Below the pieces are notes generated by a model that saw only the letters and a program-made list of their open reading frames with translations, made no database searches and was not told where the DNA came from. A program made the position numbers and the translations under genes. From NCBI RefSeq assembly GCF_019704555.1, contig NZ_AP024745.1, forward strand, positions 5,464,501 to 5,528,500: a stretch of DNA of 64,000 nucleotides, written 5' to 3'. Below are positions 1 to 9,177 of this stretch, one piece after another. Numbering within the stretch: the stretch's first letter is position 1; each line of letters starts with the position of its first letter. This DNA is from Actinoplanes sp. L3-i22. GTDB lineage: Bacteria > Actinomycetota > Actinomycetes > Mycobacteriales > Micromonosporaceae.

Positions 1-3000
1 GCCGCCGAGGCGATCCGCGGCGGCGACTGCGACGTCGCGGTGGTCGGCGGTGTCAACCTGCTGCTCGACCCGTCGGTGTTCACCGTTCTGGCCGGGGTCG
101 GCGCGCTCGCCTCGGACGGCCGCTGCCACTCGTTCGGCGCGGGCGGCGACGGCTACGGGCGCGGCGAGGGCGGCGGCGTGGTGGTGCTCAAGCGGCTCGC
201 CGACGCCGAGCGCGATCAGGACCAGGTGCTGTCGATCATCCGGGCCACCGGGGTCAACCACGACGGCACCTGCAGCGGGCTGACCGTGCCCAACGGGCGC
301 GCGCAGCGCGAGCTGATCGAGAGCACGCTGCGCCGGGCCGGCCTGTCCGGGTCCGACGTCGACTACCTGGAGGCGCACGGCACCGGAACGCCGCTCGGCG
401 ACCCGATCGAGCTGGCCGCGGCGAGCGAGGCGCTCCGCCCGGCCCGCGCGCCCGGGGATCCGCTGGTGGTCGGCTCGGCGAAGGCCCAGATCGGGCACCT
501 CGAAGCGGCGGCCGGCATCGTCTCGCTGATCAGGCTGATGCTGGTGCTGCGGCACGGCGAGGCGCCGGCGCAGGTGCCGGCCGGGCCGGTCAACGACAAC
601 CTCGACTTCGACGCGCTGCGGCTGCGGGTGCCGGCCGACCGGCATCCGTTGCGGGCCCAGGGGCGGCCGCTGACCGGGGCGGTCAGCTCGTTCGGCTTCA
701 GCGGCACCAACGCGCACGCGATCCTGAGCCGGCCCGCCGGGCAACCGGCCGCGCCGGCGCCGACCGCCCGCCGGCAGGCCGTGCTGCTGTCCGGGCGGTC
801 GGCGGCGGCGCTCGACGCGTGCGTCGCCGACCTCACCGCGCATCTGGCCGCCGACGACACCATCCGGGCCGCGGACGTCAGCTTCACCCGGGCGACCGGG
901 CGCGAGCACGGTTCCTTCCGCGGTTACGTCACCGGCGCGGACCGGGACGAGCTGCGCACGGCGCTCGCGGCGTACCGGGAGACCGCCCAGTTCGTCACCG
1001 GGTCCGGGCCGGCGAAGCTCGCCTTCGTGCTGGCCGGCTCGGTGCCACCGGCCCGGGCGGCGGCCTGGCACCGCGAGTTCCCCGGCTTCCGCGCCGGTTT
1101 CGCCCGCCTCGCGCAGGCCTGGGCGGCGCTCGGCGGCGAACCGCTGGATCGCCTGCTGGCCACGGAGGCGGGCCGCGACGACCCCGTGGAGCAGGCGGTC
1201 TTCCAGGTCGCGACGTTCTGCGGCACGATCGGGATGCTCCGCGACTTCAAGATCAAACCCGCGATTTGGTACGGCGAGGGCCCCGCGCTCCTCGCCGTGG
1301 CCGTCGAGACCGGCGCGCTCACCGCCGAGGCGGCCCTGACCGAGCTGTCCCGGCTGAGCACCGCGACCCCCGGCCCGGCGGCGCCCGGCGGCACACCCGG
1401 GCGGGTCGCCGCGGCGATCGTCTGCCCGCGCGACGGCGGGTTCGTCGGCCCCCGCCAGCTGTCCGATCCGGATTACTGGCCGCGGGCGGCCTCGGCCCGG
1501 CCCGATCCGGACGCGGTCGCCGCGCTCTGCGCCGAGCACGGCGTGCGGATCGCGGTGGCGCCGGGCTCCGCACCCGTGCCCGCGGACCGGCCGGTGGAGA
1601 TCGTCGACTTCGGGCCGGGCGAGGACCCCCACGAGGCCCTGCTGTCGGTGCTGCTGCGCCTCTTCGAGCTCGGCGTGGACCTCGACTGGCGGGCGCTGTA
1701 CGCGGGGTCGTCCGTCCGAAGGGTGTTGCTGCCGACCACGCCGATGGACGAGACGCCGCACGCGTTCGCGTTCGAGCCGGACGACCAGCCCCCGCGACCG
1801 GTCCGCGACGACGTGCTGGAACCGGCCGTGCACCTGTCGCCGGGCGCCGCCGACGAGTTCGAGTTCGTGCTCGACGCGACGTCGCTGCCGCTGGCCGACA
1901 CCCACCACATCGTGCACATCGGCTACTTCATCGAGATGCTGCTGCGGGCGGCGGCGCTGTCCCGCCCGGACGCCGAGTTCGACATCGAGCGGATGCGGTT
2001 CAGCACCGCGCTGGTCGTGGCGGCGGAGCCGGTCAGCGTGCGACTGACGTTCACCGACGTGCCCGGCACCCAGCCGGAGTTCGCGTTCCACTCGCTGGTG
2101 GACGCCGCGAGCAACCGCTGGCAGCTGCACGTCAGCGGCCGGCTGGCGCAGCGCAAGACGCCGCCCGGCCCGGCCGATCCGGCCGGGATCACCACGCCGC
2201 TGATGTCCGGCGCCGCGTTCTACGCCGGGCTGGACGAGCGGGGCATGCGGCTGGGCCCGAGCGTGCGGGCCGTCGGGGACGTCCGCCGGGACGCGGACGG
2301 CGTGCTGGCCGACGTCGACCCGGCCTTCGCGGCCGAGGTGGCCCGGGCCGCCGCGGTGGTGGCGCCGGGACTCTTCGACGGCGCGGCCCAGCTGTTCCAC
2401 GTGGTGCTGCCGGACGCGGTGCCGCGCGACGCGGCGTTCATGGTGGAGACGCTCAGCTCGCTGGTGGTGCACCCGGGCGGCTACGCGCGGCCCGCGCACC
2501 TGCGGCTCGACGACGTGCGGCCGCAGCCGGACGCGGCGAGCGTGGCCGGCCGGCTGATGGTGCTGGACGAGAAGGCCCGGGTGCTGGTCGAGTTCCGCTG
2601 CGTGGTGCGCCGGATCGCCGGCGGCATCGACTCGGTCCTGGCCGCGGCCGCGCCACCGGCCGAGGACCCGCGGCTCGACCCGGCGGCGCTCGGCGACCCC
2701 GCGGCCCTGGCCGGGGCGTTGCGCGGGGTGGTGTCGGCGCTGACCGGCACCGCCGCCGAGCACATCGGGGCGGGCGACAGCACCCGGGATCTCGGGGTGG
2801 ACTCGCTGCTGGCCAATCGGCTCTTCCACGCGATCGGGCCGGTGAACCGGAGCGGGCGGGTCGGGCTCCAGGACATCGTGCGGGGGATCTCGATCGCTCA
2901 GCTGGCGGACACGCTGACCGGCGGGGTGGGGACCGGGGGCTCGCCCGTACGTCGAAGGGGGTATCTGTCCTTGCGACCGGGAAAGCCACGGCTGCGTCTG

Positions 3001-3741
3001 CTGTGCGTGCCCTACGGCGGCGGCAGCACGCTGCTGTTCCAGGGCTGGCAGAAGCAGCTGCCCGACGACGTCGAGGTGTGCCCGGTCGCGCTGCCCGGCC
3101 GCGGCGACCGGATCGGCGATCGGCTGATCCCGGACGTCCATCGGCTGGTCGACGACCTGATCGGCGAGGTCGAGGCGGCCTCGGACGTGCCGCTGCACCT
3201 GTACGGGCACAGCGCCGGCGCGCTGATCGCCTACGTGCTGGCGCTGCGGCTCGCCGAGCGCGGCAACACCGCCGTGCGGCAGCTGACCGTCGGCGCGTTC
3301 AGCAGCCCGGGCGGCGCCGGCAACCCGTTCTACCTGGACTGTCTGCGGGCGCTGCACGCGGCCGGGTACGACCGGGTCCCGGACGCCGAGCAGATCCACG
3401 CCCTCGGCTCGGCCGAGCTGGCCGCCCTGGCCGAGATCTTCCGGTTCCCGCCGGTCGACGACCCGCAGCTGGACTTCACCCGGCTCAGCCTGCCGATCCT
3501 GGCCGGCGACATCAGCCTGGTGGGCAGCTTCCAGCCGGCCGACGCGACCGTCCTGGACGTGCCGATCACCGCGATCCACGGCCGCCACGACGACCGCGTC
3601 GGCGAACCCGAGATGCGCGACTGGCAGCGCTGGACCACGGCCGGCTTCGACTGCCACGTGCTCGACGGCGACCACTTCTTCCTGCACCCCGGCCAGCACC
3701 GCGACCGGACGCTGGACATCGTCAGAGATCGGCTGCGCTGA
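1..3741 (+). CDS. Type I polyketide synthase, 5' truncated (KS-degenerate AT-DH-ACP-TE)
   Basis: The frame is open from base 1, so the real start and the KS active-site Cys lie outside the window. The ketosynthase remainder shows both catalytic His motifs, EAHGTGTPLGDP (about 370-405) and GSAKAQIGHLEAAAG (about 472-516). An AT-like stretch follows (about 1020-1480), but the GHSxG nucleophile motif reads YGEGP (1270-1284) and PGQGSQ reads LAGSVPP, so this AT should be inactive. A DH-like fold follows (about 1810-2600) with HHIVHIGYF in place of HxxxGxxxxP, while the second-half Asp in LFDGAAQ is kept. The ACP has DLGVDSLL (attachment Ser codon 2803-2805). The C-terminal type II-like thioesterase (about 2980-3741) keeps GHSAG, the Asp of HGRHDD and the His of GDHFF. 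No KR or ER is visible. An iterative aromatic product is possible, given the hydroxylase immediately downstream. Confidence 0.9.
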   Translation, partial: AAEAIRGGDCDVAVVGGVNLLLDPSVFTVLAGVGALASDGRCHSFGAGGDGYGRGEGGGVVVLKRLADAERDQDQVLSIIRATGVNHDGTCSGLTVPNGRAQRELIESTLRRAGLSGSDVDYLEAHGTGTPLGDPIELAAASEALRPARAPGDPLVVGSAKAQIGHLEAAAGIVSLIRLMLVLRHGEAPAQVPAGPVNDNLDFDALRLRVPADRHPLRAQGRPLTGAVSSFGFSGTNAHAILSRPAGQPAAPAPTARRQAVLLSGRSAAALDACVADLTAHLAADDTIRAADVSFTRATGREHGSFRGYVTGADRDELRTALAAYRETAQFVTGSGPAKLAFVLAGSVPPARAAAWHREFPGFRAGFARLAQAWAALGGEPLDRLLATEAGRDDPVEQAVFQVATFCGTIGMLRDFKIKPAIWYGEGPALLAVAVETGALTAEAALTELSRLSTATPGPAAPGGTPGRVAAAIVCPRDGGFVGPRQLSDPDYWPRAASARPDPDAVAALCAEHGVRIAVAPGSAPVPADRPVEIVDFGPGEDPHEALLSVLLRLFELGVDLDWRALYAGSSVRRVLLPTTPMDETPHAFAFEPDDQPPRPVRDDVLEPAVHLSPGAADEFEFVLDATSLPLADTHHIVHIGYFIEMLLRAAALSRPDAEFDIERMRFSTALVVAAEPVSVRLTFTDVPGTQPEFAFHSLVDAASNRWQLHVSGRLAQRKTPPGPADPAGITTPLMSGAAFYAGLDERGMRLGPSVRAVGDVRRDADGVLADVDPAFAAEVARAAAVVAPGLFDGAAQLFHVVLPDAVPRDAAFMVETLSSLVVHPGGYARPAHLRLDDVRPQPDAASVAGRLMVLDEKARVLVEFRCVVRRIAGGIDSVLAAAAPPAEDPRLDPAALGDPAALAGALRGVVSALTGTAAEHIGAGDSTRDLGVDSLLANRLFHAIGPVNRSGRVGLQDIVRGISIAQLADTLTGGVGTGGSPVRRRGYLSLRPGKPRLRLLCVPYGGGSTLLFQGWQKQLPDDVEVCPVALPGRGDRIGDRLIPDVHRLVDDLIGEVEAASDVPLHLYGHSAGALIAYVLALRLAERGNTAVRQLTVGAFSSPGGAGNPFYLDCLRALHAAGYDRVPDAEQIHALGSAELAALAEIFRFPPVDDPQLDFTRLSLPILAGDISLVGSFQPADATVLDVPITAIHGRHDDRVGEPEMRDWQRWTTAGFDCHVLDGDHFFLHPGQHRDRTLDIVRDRLR

Positions 3742-3758
3742 ATGAGAGGCGGACGGCA

Positions 3759-5321
3759 ATGAACGCGGAGAAGGTCGATGTGCTCGTCGTCGGCGCCGGC
3801 CCGGTCGGGCTGACGCTCGCCTGCGCGCTGGCCGACAACGGGGCCTCGGTGCGGATCATCGACAAGCGCGACGAGTGGTCCGAGCTGAGCAAGGCGATGA
3901 CGCTCACGCCGCGCACCCTGGAGTGCTTCCACATGCTCGGGCTGGCCCCGCCCTGCCTGACCGAGGGCATCCTGTCGCAGCGCATGCACCACCACACCGA
4001 GCGCGGCGGCACGATCGCCGTCACCGACCTGGGTGACCTGGACGGCGCCTACCCCGGCTTCCTGCACCTGAGCCAGTACCGGACGATCCGGATCCTGGTG
4101 GACGCGCTGGCCGGGCGGGGTGTCAAGGTCGAGCGGGGCGTGGCGCTGCGGGACCTGCGCACGGAGGGCGATCACCACGTCGGCACGGTCGCGGGCGGCG
4201 AGACGATCACCGCCCGGTTCGTGGTCGGCGCGGACGGCAGCCACAGCCGGGTGCGCGAGACGCTCGGCTTCCGGTTCGACGGCGCCCAGCAGGACGAGAC
4301 GTTCATCATGGCCGACGTCGAGATGACCGGCCACCTGCCCGACCCCGAGGACCGGCACGCCTACTACCTGGGCGAGGGCACCACCCTGTTCATCCTGCCG
4401 ATCGACGGCCGCTACTTCCGGCTGGTCTCCACCTGCCGGACCCAGGCCGCGGAGGCCGACGAGGAGTTCGTGCTGCGGCGCTTCCGCTACCTGCTGGGCC
4501 GGGTGGGCCTCGACCGGGTCACCCTCGGTGACCCCTTCTGGGTGACAAGATTCAACCCGCGACAGTACGTCGCGGACGAGTTCCGCCGCGGCGGGGTGTT
4601 CCTCGCCGGGGACGCGGCCCACGTGCAGAGCCCGATCGGGGCGCAGGGGCTGAACACCGGCATCCAGGACGCGATCAACCTGGCCTGGAAGCTCGGCCGG
4701 GTGGTGCGCGGGGAGGGTGACGCCGCGCTGCTCGACAGCTATCACGCCGAGCGGTCCGCGGTGGCGCGGCAGCTGTTCGCGTACAACAACCTGATCAGCG
4801 CGCGGGTGTTCGGGCGGAACCGGATCAAGCGGCGGTTGCTGCGGTACCAGAACTACCTGCTGCGGTTGCCCCGGTATCACGCGCGGGAGCTGGACAAGGT
4901 CAGTCAGTTCCGGGTCGGCTATCCGGGCGTGGCGGTAGCCGGTTCCCCGCTCCAGGCCGGGCAGCGGATGCCGGCGTGCGACGTCGTCACCGGGGACGGC
5001 TCGCCCTTCGACCTGCTGCAGGAGCTCGGCGCGCGGCGGCACGTCGCCCTGACGTTCGCCGACGGGCCGCAGCCGCCGATCACGATGCCGGACGAGATCT
5101 CCGCGTTCGTCGTGCACGAGCGGACGTCGCCGCATCAGCGGCATCGTCGTCCCGCGCAGACGGACGCGCTCTTCGACATCGCCGGCCGGTGGCGGCGCCG
5201 GGTGGGCCTGCGCCCGGGCAGCACGCTGCTGATCCGCCCGGACGGCCACCTCGCCGCGGTGGCCACCCCGGACAGTCGGGACGCGCTCCTGGCCTACCTG
5301 CGAGCCAACTTCCCGCGCTGA
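3759..5321 (+). CDS. FAD-dependent aromatic (polyketide) hydroxylase
   Basis: A 520-residue class A flavoprotein monooxygenase of the PheA/TetX/aromatic-polyketide hydroxylase type. It should use NAD(P)H, FAD and O2 to hydroxylate an aromatic ring. Visible motifs are the N-terminal Rossmann GAGPVGLTLACAL, the DG motif GADGSHSRVRE near residue 165 and the GD motif FLAGDAAHVQSPIGAQGLNT near residue 285. The last 130 residues look like the thioredoxin-like tail of this family. The ATG at 3759 follows AGAGGCGGACGGCA, a usable ribosome site. It starts 17 bases after the PKS stop, so the two are probably co-transcribed and it likely tailors the PKS product. Confidence 0.9.
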   Translation: MNAEKVDVLVVGAGPVGLTLACALADNGASVRIIDKRDEWSELSKAMTLTPRTLECFHMLGLAPPCLTEGILSQRMHHHTERGGTIAVTDLGDLDGAYPGFLHLSQYRTIRILVDALAGRGVKVERGVALRDLRTEGDHHVGTVAGGETITARFVVGADGSHSRVRETLGFRFDGAQQDETFIMADVEMTGHLPDPEDRHAYYLGEGTTLFILPIDGRYFRLVSTCRTQAAEADEEFVLRRFRYLLGRVGLDRVTLGDPFWVTRFNPRQYVADEFRRGGVFLAGDAAHVQSPIGAQGLNTGIQDAINLAWKLGRVVRGEGDAALLDSYHAERSAVARQLFAYNNLISARVFGRNRIKRRLLRYQNYLLRLPRYHARELDKVSQFRVGYPGVAVAGSPLQAGQRMPACDVVTGDGSPFDLLQELGARRHVALTFADGPQPPITMPDEISAFVVHERTSPHQRHRRPAQTDALFDIAGRWRRRVGLRPGSTLLIRPDGHLAAVATPDSRDALLAYLRANFPR

Positions 5322-5324
5322 CGC

Positions 5325-5903
5325 CTAGCTTCCCGACGCGATCCGGGCTTCCACCAGCTCCAGGTCGGGGTCGCGCAGACCGACCGTGTCGGTGGTCCAG
5401 AACGCCTCGGGATAGATCAGCCGCCCGACCATCCACGGCCGGTACGACGACAGCAGCGCCACCTGGAACCCCGGGTCCGGAATCCGCGCCGAGGGCCGGT
5501 CGAACCCGAGCGCGGAGCCGGAGCCGAACCCGCGGCGCCCGTAGTAGTCCGGGCTGCCTTCCAGGAAGACCGCAGGCGCGCCGCTGCCTTCCGCGGTCGC
5601 CAGCGCCGCCGCGACCAACGCGGTGCCGACGCCGTGGCCCTGGCGGTCGGGCCGCACCGACAGCGGGGAGAGCACCAGCACCTCGACCAGCTCGCGCCGG
5701 GCGTCCACCCAGCCGCGCGAGAGCCCGACGTGCCCGATCAGTTCCCCGTCGGCAACCGCGACCAGACTCGCCCGAGCCGCTCCGCCGGCCCGCAGAGCGC
5801 GCGTCATCCGCACCACGCGTCCGTCCGCCGGCTCGCCGAATGCCGCCGCGACGACCCCCTCCGCAACCGGCTCCTCGGCCGGCCGTACCGCACGGATCTC
5901 CAT
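5325..5903 (-). CDS. GNAT family N-acetyltransferase
   Basis: A 192-residue single-domain acetyltransferase. The acetyl-CoA loop is visible as PDRQGHGVGTALVAAAL, preceded by the usual beta strand VLVLSPLSVRP. PAVFLEGSPDYYGRRGF is typical of GNATs annotated as N-acetyltransferase YhbS-like. It converges on the hydroxylase gene with only 3 bases between the stops. The substrate cannot be read from the sequence. It could be a self-resistance or tailoring enzyme of the surrounding cluster or an unrelated resident. Confidence 0.85.
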   Translation of the reverse strand: MEIRAVRPAEEPVAEGVVAAAFGEPADGRVVRMTRALRAGGAARASLVAVADGELIGHVGLSRGWVDARRELVEVLVLSPLSVRPDRQGHGVGTALVAAALATAEGSGAPAVFLEGSPDYYGRRGFGSGSALGFDRPSARIPDPGFQVALLSSYRPWMVGRLIYPEAFWTTDTVGLRDPDLELVEARIASGS

Positions 5904-5969
5904 GGCGCGACCCTAGTGTCGGCGCTCGGCCGGCGCACCGGAGTTTCCCGGGCTCCGTAGCCTGACGGG

Positions 5970-7265
5970 ATGCGGTGGAATCTCGGCGAGCTGGTGGCCC
6001 GGTACAACGTGCCGGGCGCGCAGGTCGCCGTGCTGGCCGGCGGGGAGATCCGGGACCAGGCCGCGGGCCTGCTGAGCCTGCGCACCCGGGTGGCGGCCAC
6101 GACCGACTCGGTGTTCAAGGTCGGCTCGATCACCAAGATCTGGACGGCCACGCTGCTCCAGCAGCTGGTCGGCGAGGGCCTACTGGAGCTCGACCGGCCG
6201 GTGCGCGACTACCTGCCGGGCTTCCGGCTCAGCGATCCGGCCGCCACCGCCACGCTGACCGCCCGCCACCTGCTCACCCACACCGGCGGGATCGACGGCA
6301 ACCACTTCACCGACACCGGTCGCAACGACGACGCCATCGAGCGGTTCGTCGCCACGCTCGCCGAGGTGGACCAGCTCCTGCCGCCGGACACCGTCTTCTC
6401 GTACTCCAACAGCGGGTACGTGGTGCTCGGCCGGCTGGTGGAGGTGTTGCGCGGCAAGCCCTTCCACGACGTGCTGCGCGAACGCCTGGTGACCCCGCTG
6501 GGCCTGCACACCGCCGCGACCGACACCTACGAGGCGATCCTGCAGCGTGCCGCGACCGGCCACGTCCAGACCGGTACGGCGGTGGTACCGGCAAAGGACT
6601 GGGCGGTCTCCTACTACTCCGCGCCCAGCGGCTCGCACTTCGCGATCAGCGCCCGGGAACTGCTGGAGTTCGTCCGCCTGCACCTCACCGATCCGGCGCT
6701 GGCGGCACTGCGCGAACCCCAGGTCGCGTCCGTCCCGGACTTCGGCGGCGGGGTCGTCGGCTGGGGGCTCGGCTGGATGCTCTACCCGGACGGGGTGGTG
6801 GGCCACACCGGTGTCTCCAAGGGGCAGAAGGCGTTCCTGCGGGTGGTCCCGGCGGCGGGTGTCGCGGTGGTCGTGCTGACCAACAGCACGGGCGGCGCAC
6901 CACTGGCCTACGAGATCTTCGATACGGCGCTCCGGGATCTCGCCGGCATCGAGACGCCTCCGCTGCCCACGCCGCCCGCGGACCCGGCCGGGATCGACGC
7001 GGGCCGGATGTGCGGCACCTACCGCTCCACGCTGTACGACATCACGCTCAGCAGCGAGGGCGGGCGGGCATTTCTGACGTACCACCCGCGTACCGGCCTC
7101 GCCGGGGCCCGGGATCGGGTCGAGGTGGTCCGCCGCACCGACAGCTCGATCATCACCGTCGAACCGACGTCCGACGGGCACCAGGTCTGGTCCCTGGTCG
7201 GCTCGGACGAGAACGGGCGGGCCCGCTTCCTGCACGACGGCGCCGCCGCCTACCGGATCGACTGA
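5970..7265 (+). CDS. Serine beta-lactamase-fold hydrolase (class C / S12-like)
   Basis: A 431-residue penicillin-binding/beta-lactamase-fold protein. The three active-site elements are present: SITK (SxxK, near residue 51), YSN in FSYSNSGYVVLGR, and HTG in VGHTGVSKG. No signal peptide or membrane segment is visible, so it is probably cytoplasmic. The last 100 residues form a small beta-rich extension common in this family. Cytoplasmic members include esterases, peptidases and LovD-like acyltransferases. Lying between the PKS and the minus-strand operon, it may be a tailoring acyltransferase or product-releasing peptidase, but that is inference. It converges on the acyltransferase gene with no gap. 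Confidence 0.88.
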   Translation: MRWNLGELVARYNVPGAQVAVLAGGEIRDQAAGLLSLRTRVAATTDSVFKVGSITKIWTATLLQQLVGEGLLELDRPVRDYLPGFRLSDPAATATLTARHLLTHTGGIDGNHFTDTGRNDDAIERFVATLAEVDQLLPPDTVFSYSNSGYVVLGRLVEVLRGKPFHDVLRERLVTPLGLHTAATDTYEAILQRAATGHVQTGTAVVPAKDWAVSYYSAPSGSHFAISARELLEFVRLHLTDPALAALREPQVASVPDFGGGVVGWGLGWMLYPDGVVGHTGVSKGQKAFLRVVPAAGVAVVVLTNSTGGAPLAYEIFDTALRDLAGIETPPLPTPPADPAGIDAGRMCGTYRSTLYDITLSSEGGRAFLTYHPRTGLAGARDRVEVVRRTDSSIITVEPTSDGHQVWSLVGSDENGRARFLHDGAAAYRID

Positions 7266-8120
7266 CTAACCGGGCCGGCCGGCGGCGATCTTCTGGATCA
7301 TCGGGGTCAGCATGGGGCGCGAGCCCAGTTCGACGACGCGCGTCTCGCCGCGGTCGAGCAGCAGGCGGATGCTGTCGGTCCAGCGCACCGAGCCGGAGAT
7401 CTGGGCGCTCAGGGTCGGCCGGAGCTCGGCCGCGGTGTACGGCCGGGCCGTCAGGTTGCTGATCACCGGGATCCGCGGCGGCGACACCGGCGTCCCGGCG
7501 AGCACCCGCGCGAACTCCTGCTCCGCCGGGCGCATCAGCGGGGAGTGGAACGCGCCGCTGACGCGGAGCGGCAGGTAGGCGGTGGCGCCTTCGCCGAGGA
7601 AGTACTGCTCCGCCGCGGGCACCTGATCCGCCCGGCCGGAGACGACGATCTGGTCGGGGGCGTTGTAGTTGGCCACCCAGATGCCACCGCCGGGCCAGCC
7701 CGCCGTGACCGAGGCGGCGCGGGCCGGATCGAGGCCGATCACCGCCGCCATCGCGCCGCTCGCCGCCTGGGCCATCAGCTCGCCGCGCCGGGCCACCAGG
7801 GCCAGCCCGGTCCGGAAGTCGAACGCGCCGGCCAGGTGCAGCGCGCAGTACTCGCCGAGGCTGTGCCCCAGCAGGTAGGACGGCCGGCTGGGGCAGCGCC
7901 GCTGGAAACGCAGATAGCCGAGCACGTTGACGACGAAGATCGCCGGCTGGGCGAAGCGGGTCTGTCCGAGCCGCTCGACATCCGTTCCGAGACAGAGTTC
8001 CGGTACGGACCAGCCGAGCACCTCGTCCGCCTCGCGCACGTGGTCCGGGAACAGGTCGAACAGGTCCCGTCCCATGCCGGGCACCTGGGAGCCCTGGCCC
8101 GGAAAGGCGAACGCCGGCAT
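7266..8120 (-). CDS. Stand-alone (trans-acting) malonyl-CoA:ACP acyltransferase
   Basis: A 284-residue free acyltransferase, the usual size of FabD or trans-ATs. It starts MPAFAFPGQGSQVPGMG, has the nucleophile motif LLGHSLGEYCALH, and has GAFHSPLM, the form normally linked to malonyl rather than methylmalonyl selection. It is the last gene of the long minus-strand operon. Its ATG overlaps the stop of the PqqD gene (ATGA). Housekeeping FabD normally sits with fabH/acpP, so this copy is probably dedicated to the cluster. The adjacent PKS has an AT domain without its catalytic Ser, so loading that PKS in trans is the simplest role. Confidence 0.9.
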   Translation of the reverse strand: MPAFAFPGQGSQVPGMGRDLFDLFPDHVREADEVLGWSVPELCLGTDVERLGQTRFAQPAIFVVNVLGYLRFQRRCPSRPSYLLGHSLGEYCALHLAGAFDFRTGLALVARRGELMAQAASGAMAAVIGLDPARAASVTAGWPGGGIWVANYNAPDQIVVSGRADQVPAAEQYFLGEGATAYLPLRVSGAFHSPLMRPAEQEFARVLAGTPVSPPRIPVISNLTARPYTAAELRPTLSAQISGSVRWTDSIRLLLDRGETRVVELGSRPMLTPMIQKIAAGRPG

Positions 8121-8392
8121 CAGGCGAGCCACTCCACGATGCCGCCGTCGCTGAGCTCCGCCAGGAACTCGGCGATGTCCGGCTGCACGTCGGTCGGCTC
8201 GCACTCGTAGGCCTCGGCGACGATCCGCGCGATGTCGGCGACCCGGTTGCGCCCGTTCGCCGACGTGATGATCAGCGTGCCCACGTCGTCGAACTCCAGC
8301 GCGTCGGCCTCGACGCCCACGATCAGCTTGCCGGCGACGCGGCGGAAGGGCACGCCCAGAGCCCGGCGCGGAATGTCCCGTACGGCGGTCAT
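8120..8392 (-). CDS. PqqD-like peptide-binding (RRE) protein
   Basis: A 90-residue protein with the shape of PqqD/RRE domains: a beta-rich N-terminal half (VPFRRVAGKLIVGVEADALEFDDVGTLIITSANG), then helices (RVADIARIVAEAYECEPTDVQPDIAEFLAELSDGGIVEW). PqqD-type domains bind the leader of ribosomal precursor peptides and present it to modifying enzymes. It is coupled on both sides by 4-base overlaps, to the nucleotidyltransferase gene before it and the acyltransferase gene after it. A second PqqD-like region is fused to the asparagine synthetase of the same operon. Likely partner: the 22-residue peptide encoded at 18219-18287. Confidence 0.82.
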   Translation of the reverse strand: MTAVRDIPRRALGVPFRRVAGKLIVGVEADALEFDDVGTLIITSANGRNRVADIARIVAEAYECEPTDVQPDIAEFLAELSDGGIVEWLA

Positions 8393-9177
8393 CGAACCTC
8401 CACGTGCACCGAGATGTCCTGGCAGACGGTCAGTACCTGCTGGACCCAGGCCTGCGGGTCGGCCGGGTCGTAGTCGCGCATCGTCTCCAGCGCCCAGTAC
8501 CGCTCGAACGACAGGATCTCCGGGGCGGCGGCCCGGAAGCGCACGGGTCGCCACTTGGGCATGTGACTGCCGAACTCGCCCGCGCTCTCCAGCAGCCCGT
8601 CGACGGCGTGGCCCAGCGCCCGGCGGCCGGACAGCACCGCGCTCTCCAACTGCCCGGATTCCAGCTGTCCCAGCGCGTCCTCGGCGGCGTCGTCGGCCAG
8701 GCTGAACGAGCGGGCGGTGACGATGGACCGGAACGCGGACGCCTTGAGCTGCTCGTACCGGTCCTCGATCCAGGCGTGGCCGAGCAGCGGGAGGCAGTGC
8801 CCGAGCCGGGCGATCGTGGTCTCCTCGCGCGGGGAGAGCGCCTCGTTGGCGACGATGCCGCTGTCGTAGACCGCCCAGCTGACCTTGGCGAGCATCTGGT
8901 CGATCTGGCTCGCCAGCCAGTAGGTGACCTCCCAGCGCTGCTCGTCGTCGAAGAAGCGCTCGGTGCTGACCCGGGGCGGGTCGAGCGGCATCCGGATGGT
9001 GCCGCTGGTCTCGGTCTGCCACACGTCGGTGGTGACCACGTAGATGTCGAAGTCGCTGCGGGCGTTGTGCCAGCCGCGGGCGGCCGAGCCGACCAGGAAC
9101 GCCGCGACGGTGCCGTCCGGGATCAGGTCCCGCTCGTACAGCGGGGCCAGCCAGTCCTGCGCGGTGGTGGTGGTCAT
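8389..9177 (-). CDS. Nucleotidyltransferase-fold (pol beta-like) protein
   Basis: A 262-residue protein with the nucleotidyltransferase signature FLVGSAARGWHNARSDFDIYVVT (GS then SDxD, about residues 26-45), which carries the metal-binding acids. The remaining 200 residues are helical, as in aminoglycoside nucleotidyltransferases. Such enzymes transfer NMP to hydroxyls or amines. The substrate is unknown. It sits between the O-methyltransferase and PqqD genes with 4-base overlaps at both ends. Proteins of this fold also accompany some lasso-peptide clusters, a family-level parallel only. Confidence 0.8.
   Translation of the reverse strand: MTTTTAQDWLAPLYERDLIPDGTVAAFLVGSAARGWHNARSDFDIYVVTTDVWQTETSGTIRMPLDPPRVSTERFFDDEQRWEVTYWLASQIDQMLAKVSWAVYDSGIVANEALSPREETTIARLGHCLPLLGHAWIEDRYEQLKASAFRSIVTARSFSLADDAAEDALGQLESGQLESAVLSGRRALGHAVDGLLESAGEFGSHMPKWRPVRFRAAAPEILSFERYWALETMRDYDPADPQAWVQQVLTVCQDISVHVEVR

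Noticed and set aside
3330..5249. 639-codon antisense frame opposite the hydroxylase
   Set aside because: Composition is that of a GC-rich antisense shadow (Arg, Pro, His, Gln heavy), with no domain, no ribosome site and a strong gene on the other strand.
819..5321. 1500-codon plus-strand reading frame through the PKS
   Set aside because: Its first two thirds are an Arg/Pro/Ala-rich out-of-frame shadow of the PKS. Only the part from 3759 is a real gene (the FAD hydroxylase).
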